NCBI GenBank assembly: GCA_902625475.1 | Contig: CACOBR010000001.1 | Location: 1-64,000 of the forward strand | Direction: 5' to 3' | Length of the DNA: 64,000 bases | Source: an uncultured Alphaproteobacteria bacterium | GTDB taxonomy: Bacteria > Pseudomonadota > Alphaproteobacteria > Rhodobacterales > Rhodobacteraceae | Part shown: positions 58,772-64,000 of the stretch, piece after piece | Position numbering within the stretch: the first letter of the stretch is position 1 | Layout: the number at the start of each line of letters is the position of its first letter | The notes under the pieces: model-generated | The model's database searches: none | What the model was told of the DNA's origin: nothing | What the model saw: only the letters and a program-made list of their open reading frames with translations | Made by a program: the position numbers and the translations under genes

Positions 58772-59500
58772 TTAGTAAGTTGCTCTACCACCTGATATAT
58801 CAAATACGCCTCCAGTAGAAAAGGAGCATTCAGATGAAACTAACCAGCAGACTAATGATGATACTTCATCAATTGTACCAAAGCGACCCATAGGTATTTT
58901 TGAAAGCATGTACTTAATATGATCATTTGTCATTTGATCAAATATTTCTGTCTTTACTGCGGCGGGTGTAACACAATTAACAGTAATGGGGTAAGTTGAT
59001 AGTTCTTTTCCCAAGGATTTTGTTAAACCAATTACTGCTGCTTTTGAGGAACTATATGCTGCAGCATTAGGATTGCCTTCTTTTCCAGCTATTGAGGATA
59101 TGTTTACAATCCGTCCATATCCATTGTTAATCATCAATGGAATACATGCTTTATTAGCAAAAAAAGTTCCTTTAGTATTAATGTCAAAAACGTATTGCCA
59201 TTCTTTTTCTGTATATTCCCAAGTCTTTTTATTTGGCCCAGTTATTCCTGCACAACAAACTAAAATATCTAATTTTTTTAAAAATTTAATGCTTTCTTCA
59301 ATTGCTTTTTCTATTTCATTCCATCTTGTTACATCAACATTTACAAAAAGACTATTCTCAGAATTGTAATTATCTTTTAGTGACATAATGTCCCAAACAA
59401 CTACTTTTGCACCTTCACTTAATAATCGTTGAAAAATTGCGTGTCCTATACCTGAACTTCCACCTGTAATTATTACATTTTTATTATTAAACCTGCTCAT
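58772..59500 (-). CDS. short-chain dehydrogenase/reductase
   Basis: 242 residues of the classical SDR type. VIITGGSSGIGHAI is the cofactor motif, VCCAGITGPN the NNAG-like stretch, VNISSIAGK the Ser, and Tyr149-x3-Lys153 in YSSSKAAV the catalytic pair; all residues are intact. The aspartate in VVVWDIMS at the end of strand 2 predicts NAD+ preference. FabG-like enzymes near dgoK can act on sugar acids such as 2-keto-3-deoxy-fuconate; that is context only. Divergent to gltB. Confidence 0.88.
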   Translation of the reverse strand: MSRFNNKNVIITGGSSGIGHAIFQRLLSEGAKVVVWDIMSLKDNYNSENSLFVNVDVTRWNEIEKAIEESIKFLKKLDILVCCAGITGPNKKTWEYTEKEWQYVFDINTKGTFFANKACIPLMINNGYGRIVNISSIAGKEGNPNAAAYSSSKAAVIGLTKSLGKELSTYPITVNCVTPAAVKTEIFDQMTNDHIKYMLSKIPMGRFGTIDEVSSLVCWLVSSECSFSTGGVFDISGGRATY

Positions 59501-59563
59501 TGTTTACAATAAACCTTATTTTTATGTAGTAAATATTGTTTAAATTAATAAACCAAAAAAAAG

Positions 59564-59592
59564 TTGATATATGAGTTAAACTCATGTAATAG
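59564..59592 (+). promoter_or_regulatory. gltB promoter with palindromic operator
   Basis: TTGATA (59564-59569) and TAATAG (59587-59592) are spaced 17 bases apart. The spacer contains ATGAGTTAAACTCAT (59571-59585), a perfect 7+1+7 palindrome. A repressor or activator site is inferred, either for gltB or for the divergent SDR gene. No known regulator consensus is matched with certainty. Confidence 0.5.
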
Positions 59593-59751
59593 AGAATTCC
59601 AATTTATTTTGAGAGAAAATTAATAAATTTTCAATGGTTTTTTAGCTTGTATGAGTATTAATAGAATTAACAAATATAGATTTCAATCTTTAAATATCTA
59701 CTTCCAATATTATTTACTAAACTTTAAATCAACAACTTAAATTTTTATACT

Positions 59752-62700
59752 ATGGTCAAGAATTATATCAAAAGCACTAATTTAAAGGGTTTGTACGACC
59801 CATCTTTCGAACATGATGCTTGTGGATTAGGGTTTGTCGCTAACATAAAGGGGATTAAAAGTCATAAAATTATTCAAGATGGTATAAAAATACTTGAAAA
59901 TCTTGAGCATCGTGGTGCAACTGGTGCTGACCCACTTGTAGGTGATGGAGCAGGAATGTTGCTTCAAATACCTCATGAATTTTTTGTAAATGAATGTAAG
60001 TATCTTAAATTCCAACTTCCAAATGAGGGCAGTTATGGTGTTGGAGTATTTTTTATGCCACAAGACATTCAAACTGTTGATAAATTAACCCAAATTATAG
60101 AAGAAACTTGTTCTTCTGAAAAAATAGAAATATTGGGTTGGCGAAATGTCCCTACTGATAATTCATGTTTGTCATTAGACAAAGACATCAAAAAAGCTGA
60201 ACCAGTTCATTTTCAATTATTTCTTAAAAAAAATGATGACCTTTTACAGGATCAGTTTGAAAGGAAATTATTTGTTTTAAGAAAATGTATTTCCAACAAT
60301 GTTATTAATCAAATTGGTGATATAGAAGATTTTTATCCTGTGTCCTTATCCTCAAGAACAATTGTGTATAAGGGCATGTTTCTCGCTGATCAGCTAGCTA
60401 AATATTATCCTGATTTAAGTAATAAGAAAATTAAATCAGCACTTGCATTAGTACATCAACGGTTTTCTACTAATACTTTCCCATCTTGGAAGTTGGCTCA
60501 TCCTTACAGGATGGTTTCTCATAATGGAGAAATTAATACACTAAGAGGAAATTATAATTGGATGGCGGCAAGACAAGCTTCATTGTCTTCACCTCTTTTT
60601 GGCGATGATATTGAAAAAATTTGGCCTATATCTTACGAGGGTCAATCCGATACTGCGTGTTTTGATAACGCTTTAGAATTGTTGGTGCAAGGTGGCTATT
60701 CAATTTCTCATGCAATGATGATGCTTATCCCTGAAGCTTGGTCTGGAAATCCACTTATGGATGAAAAAAGAAAATCTTTCTATGAATATCATGCTGCTAT
60801 GATGGAACCTTGGGATGGTCCAGCTGCCCTTGCTTTCACTGATGGAAGGCAAATTGGTGCAACTCTAGATCGAAACGGTTTAAGACCAGCAAGATATTTT
60901 GTCATGGATGATGATACGGTAGTTTTAGCATCTGAGGCTGGTACTTTACCCGTTGATGAAAGTAAAGTCATTTCTAAATGGAGACTACAACCAGGAAAAA
61001 TGTTATTAATAGATCTGATTGATGGAAAGATTATTTCAGATCAAGAAATTAAAAATCAATTATGTAATGCTAACCCCTATAAGAAATGGTTGGAAAATAC
61101 TCAAATTATTCTTGAAGATGTAGATAACAAATCAATTGAACAGAGAAAACTCGATAATGAAGCATTAAATAAGGGGCAAAAGATATTTGGTTACAGTCAA
61201 GAAGATTTAAAAGTATTAATGACACCAATGGCTGTTACTGGTCAAGAAGCTATAGGTTCTATGGGAACTGACACACCAATTTCTGCAATCTCAAATAAGC
61301 CTAAACTTTTATACACATATTTTAAGCAAAACTTTGCTCAAGTAACTAATCCTCCAATAGATCCTATTCGTGAAGAGTCAGTAATGAGCCTAGTTTCACT
61401 GATTGGGCCAAGACCAAATTTGTTTGACTTAGAAAATCTTTCTACAACCAAAAGGTTAGAGGTTAGGCAGCCCATTTTGAAAAATTCTGATTTACAAAAG
61501 ATTAAAGATATTAGTGACATAGGTGATAACCAATTTTTATCTAGAGTTATAGATGTAACTTTTGATAAAAAAGTTGGTCCAGAAGGAATGAAAGACTGCA
61601 TTGAAAAAGTTTGTGAAAGAGCTGAAAAATCTGTTTTAGCTGGTGAAAATATTATCATCCTTTCTGATCGTCAGTTTGGTCCTAACAGAATACCAATACC
61701 TATGTTGCTTGCTACGTCAGCGGTTCATCATCATTTGATTAGGAAAGGCCTAAGAACATCCGTGGGTCTTGTTGTAGAATCCGCAGAGCCTAGGGAAGTG
61801 CATCACTTTGCAGTACTTGCAGGATATGGGGCCGAAGCAATTAATCCTTATCTTGCATTTGAAACTTTAATTAATATGCATCAAAATGGACTTTTTCCTA
61901 AAGAAGTAAACGAAAAAGAAGTAATAAAAAGGTACATAAAATCCATAGACAAGGGTCTTTTAAAAGTAATGTCAAAAATGGGGATATCTACTTATCAATC
62001 TTATTGTGGAGCACAAATTTTTGATGCAGTAGGTCTGTCATCTGCATTTATTGATCAATATTTTTCTGGTACAGCCAGTAAAATAGAGGGTGTAGGTATT
62101 GAGCAGATTTCCAAAGAAACATTCATTAGGCATGAAATATCATATAGTGATTTACCCATACTTAGACATTCCTTAGATGTTGGTGGTGAATATTCAGTTA
62201 GACACAGAGGTGAGGCTCACGCATGGACTTCTGATGAAGTGACGTATTTACAGCATGCTGTTAGATTAGGAAACAGTAGTGACTATAAAGAATATGCACG
62301 TTTAATTAATGATCATGATAAACGTTTATTAACTATAAGAGGTCTTTTCAGGCTAAAAGATGCCAATGAATGTAATTCTAGAAGTATTTCAATTGATGAG
62401 GTTGAGCCCGCAGCTGAGATTGTAAAGAGATTTGCGACTGGGGCTATGTCCTACGGTTCTATATCCGCTGAAGCCCATGAAAATCTTGCAATTGCCATGA
62501 ATCGTATTGGTGGAAAATCTAATACTGGTGAAGGAGGCGAAGAAGTAGAGCGATTTGTTCCAATGTCTAATGGTGATAGTAAAAGATCCGCAATCAAACA
62601 GGTAGCCTCAGGTAGATTTGGTGTTACTACCGAATATCTTGTAAACTCTGATATGATACAAATAAAGATGGCACAGGGTGCAAAGCCTGGTGAAGGAGGT

Positions 62701-64000
62701 CAATTACCTGGTCATAAGGTAGATGCAGTGATAGCAAAAGTAAGACATTCAACTAAGGGTGTTGGACTTATATCTCCTCCTCCCCATCACGATATTTATT
62801 CTATTGAAGATTTAGCTCAGTTAATTTACGACCTTAAAAATGTTAATCCTGATGCAGATATTTCAGTTAAATTGGTATCTGAAGTTGGAGTAGGAACAGT
62901 TGCAGCTGGTGTTGCTAAAGCACATGCTGATCATGTTACTATATCAGGTATGGAGGGAGGCACTGGAGCAAGTCCTCTTACATCTGTTAAGCATGCAGGT
63001 TCTCCATGGGAAATGGGGTTAGCAGAGACTCATCAAACTCTACTAAACAATAAATTAAGATCAAGAATTAAAGTTCAAGTTGATGGTGGCTTAAGGACCG
63101 GTAGGGATGTAGTAATTGGAGCACTTCTTGGAGCAGACGAATTTGGGTTTTCAACAGCACCACTTGTGGCTTCGGGATGTATTATGATGAGGAAGTGTCA
63201 TTTAAATACCTGTCCTGTTGGCGTAGCAACTCAAGACCCTGTATTAAGAAAGAGGTTTACTGGTCAACCTGAGCATGTGATCAATTTCTTCTTTTTTGTA
63301 GCTGAAGAAGTAAGGGAATTAATGGCTAATCTTGGGTTTTCAAAATTTAATGATATGATTGGTAAAATTGAGTATTTAGATCAAAAAGAAGTTATTAATC
63401 ATTGGAAAGCAAAAGGTTTAGATTTTAGTAAGTTGTTTTTTGATCCAGATCCTTCCAATTCACATTCAAAATTTTGTTGTGAAGATCAAAACCATTATCT
63501 TGAAAAAGTTCTAGATAAAAATATCATTAACTTGACCAAAGAATCAATTGATAAGCGTAGTGCAACAAGAATTAATCTCCCAATATCAAATTTTAATCGC
63601 TCAACTGGAGCTATGCTTTCTGGTTATATTTCAAAAAAATTTGGATTTGATGGTTTAAAAGAAAATTCTATTCATATCAAATTCAAAGGTACTACTGGTC
63701 AAGCATTTGGTGCTTGGCTTTGTAATGGAGTTTTATTTGAAGTAGAAGGTGAAGCTAATGATTATGTAGGTAAAGGATTATCTGGTGGTAATATTATTGT
63801 TTACCCTTCAGAGAAAGCTACTCTGCTTGATAAAAATAATTCTATTATAGTTGGTAATACAGTTTTATATGGTGCAATTGCAGGAAAATGCTTTTTTAGA
63901 GGTTATGCGGGTGAAAGATTTGCAGTAAGAAATTCTGGTGCTATAGCTGTAGTTGAAGGTGTAGGAGATCATGGATGTGAATACATGACTGGAGGAATAG
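59752..64000 (+). CDS. gltB: glutamate synthase large subunit (partial, runs off the window)
   Basis: 1416 residues are visible of about 1500. [18 protein letters not shown] has Cys24, which becomes the N-terminal nucleophile of the glutaminase domain after propeptide removal. [16 protein letters not shown] and [20 protein letters not shown] follow. The synthase part has [20 protein letters not shown], of which GEGGEE and [12 protein letters not shown]-type phrases bind FMN and substrate, and [10 protein letters not shown] with Cys of the 3Fe-4S cluster. The last visible part is the gxgxG beta-helix ([10 protein letters not shown]). It makes glutamate from glutamine and 2-oxoglutarate. gltD should follow. 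Confidence 0.96.
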   Translation, partial: MVKNYIKSTNLKGLYDPSFEHDACGLGFVANIKGIKSHKIIQDGIKILENLEHRGATGADPLVGDGAGMLLQIPHEFFVNECKYLKFQLPNEGSYGVGVFFMPQDIQTVDKLTQIIEETCSSEKIEILGWRNVPTDNSCLSLDKDIKKAEPVHFQLFLKKNDDLLQDQFERKLFVLRKCISNNVINQIGDIEDFYPVSLSSRTIVYKGMFLADQLAKYYPDLSNKKIKSALALVHQRFSTNTFPSWKLAHPYRMVSHNGEINTLRGNYNWMAARQASLSSPLFGDDIEKIWPISYEGQSDTACFDNALELLVQGGYSISHAMMMLIPEAWSGNPLMDEKRKSFYEYHAAMMEPWDGPAALAFTDGRQIGATLDRNGLRPARYFVMDDDTVVLASEAGTLPVDESKVISKWRLQPGKMLLIDLIDGKIISDQEIKNQLCNANPYKKWLENTQIILEDVDNKSIEQRKLDNEALNKGQKIFGYSQEDLKVLMTPMAVTGQEAIGSMGTDTPISAISNKPKLLYTYFKQNFAQVTNPPIDPIREESVMSLVSLIGPRPNLFDLENLSTTKRLEVRQPILKNSDLQKIKDISDIGDNQFLSRVIDVTFDKKVGPEGMKDCIEKVCERAEKSVLAGENIIILSDRQFGPNRIPIPMLLATSAVHHHLIRKGLRTSVGLVVESAEPREVHHFAVLAGYGAEAINPYLAFETLINMHQNGLFPKEVNEKEVIKRYIKSIDKGLLKVMSKMGISTYQSYCGAQIFDAVGLSSAFIDQYFSGTASKIEGVGIEQISKETFIRHEISYSDLPILRHSLDVGGEYSVRHRGEAHAWTSDEVTYLQHAVRLGNSSDYKEYARLINDHDKRLLTIRGLFRLKDANECNSRSISIDEVEPAAEIVKRFATGAMSYGSISAEAHENLAIAMNRIGGKSNTGEGGEEVERFVPMSNGDSKRSAIKQVASGRFGVTTEYLVNSDMIQIKMAQGAKPGEGGQLPGHKVDAVIAKVRHSTKGVGLISPPPHHDIYSIEDLAQLIYDLKNVNPDADISVKLVSEVGVGTVAAGVAKAHADHVTISGMEGGTGASPLTSVKHAGSPWEMGLAETHQTLLNNKLRSRIKVQVDGGLRTGRDVVIGALLGADEFGFSTAPLVASGCIMMRKCHLNTCPVGVATQDPVLRKRFTGQPEHVINFFFFVAEEVRELMANLGFSKFNDMIGKIEYLDQKEVINHWKAKGLDFSKLFFDPDPSNSHSKFCCEDQNHYLEKVLDKNIINLTKESIDKRSATRINLPISNFNRSTGAMLSGYISKKFGFDGLKENSIHIKFKGTTGQAFGAWLCNGVLFEVEGEANDYVGKGLSGGNIIVYPSEKATLLDKNNSIIVGNTVLYGAIAGKCFFRGYAGERFAVRNSGAIAVVEGVGDHGCEYMTGGI

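Noticed and set aside
1-64000. CRISPR array, tRNA or rRNA gene, prophage or insertion sequence with transposase
   Set aside because: None was found on reading both strands; the only tandem array is the GATAT repeat, and no integrase or transposase-like protein is present.

Overview
The window is an AT-rich (roughly 70% A+T) bacterial chromosome segment. The gene content suggests a free-living marine alphaproteobacterium of the streamlined, AT-rich kind (SAR11, HIMB59, AEGEAN-169 or a related lineage): a sat-cysC fusion, cysQ, a polyamine-type ABC importer, four EamA-type transporters, dgoK, a DUF1989 protein and many very small membrane proteins. This placement rests on recognised families only; no rRNA or tRNA gene was found to anchor it.

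Positions 1 to about 14,600 look like a decaying accessory region. Gene density is low and most products are short, secreted or membrane-bound and unrecognised. Paralogous pairs and fragments are frequent. Several genes are broken by one in-frame stop or a 1-bp frameshift. Repeated non-coding DNA is common: a dispersed stem-loop element, a TTGATA...TTCTAA element, a duplicated structured leader and a GATAT tandem repeat. Recognisable genes here are a TPR-methyltransferase fusion, LprI-like proteins, a short-chain dehydrogenase with an altered catalytic motif, a cupin and a DUF3147 protein.

From about 14,600 to 25,000 comes a mixed zone: a divergent DUF4198 / HupE-UreJ-type pair with overlapping 5' ends, an orphan protein with polymerase-A-like palm motifs, a class III nucleotide cyclase with TPR tail, a DMT transporter, and more small ferredoxin-like-fold (ABM/Dabb-like) proteins. 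Across 0.7 to 24.8 kb there are nine such small genes or pseudogenes, the most striking feature of the window.

From 25,000 to 44,000 the order becomes compact: DoxX, DMT, surE, cold-shock protein, a core MetE-like methyltransferase, a hydratase of the FAH superfamily, aminotransferases, GNAT acetyltransferases, an HDAC-family deacetylase, an aldo/keto reductase, a Sel1 protein, cytochrome b561, rhodanese and GST. Unlisted microproteins of 30 to 50 residues sit between them.

From 44,000 to 64,000 is core metabolism. yajQ, sat-cysC and cysQ form a sulfate-activation group. A minus-strand operon (53.8 to 49.1 kb) encodes a Tat-exported binding protein, two permeases, an ATPase, a polysaccharide-deacetylase-family amidohydrolase, a cytosine-deaminase-like enzyme and a DUF1989 protein. 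It faces a plus-strand pair (BtpA-like barrel, phosphoribosyltransferase) and hpt, so the whole block may import and salvage or degrade a nucleobase-like compound. The window ends inside gltB, which has a palindrome in its putative promoter.
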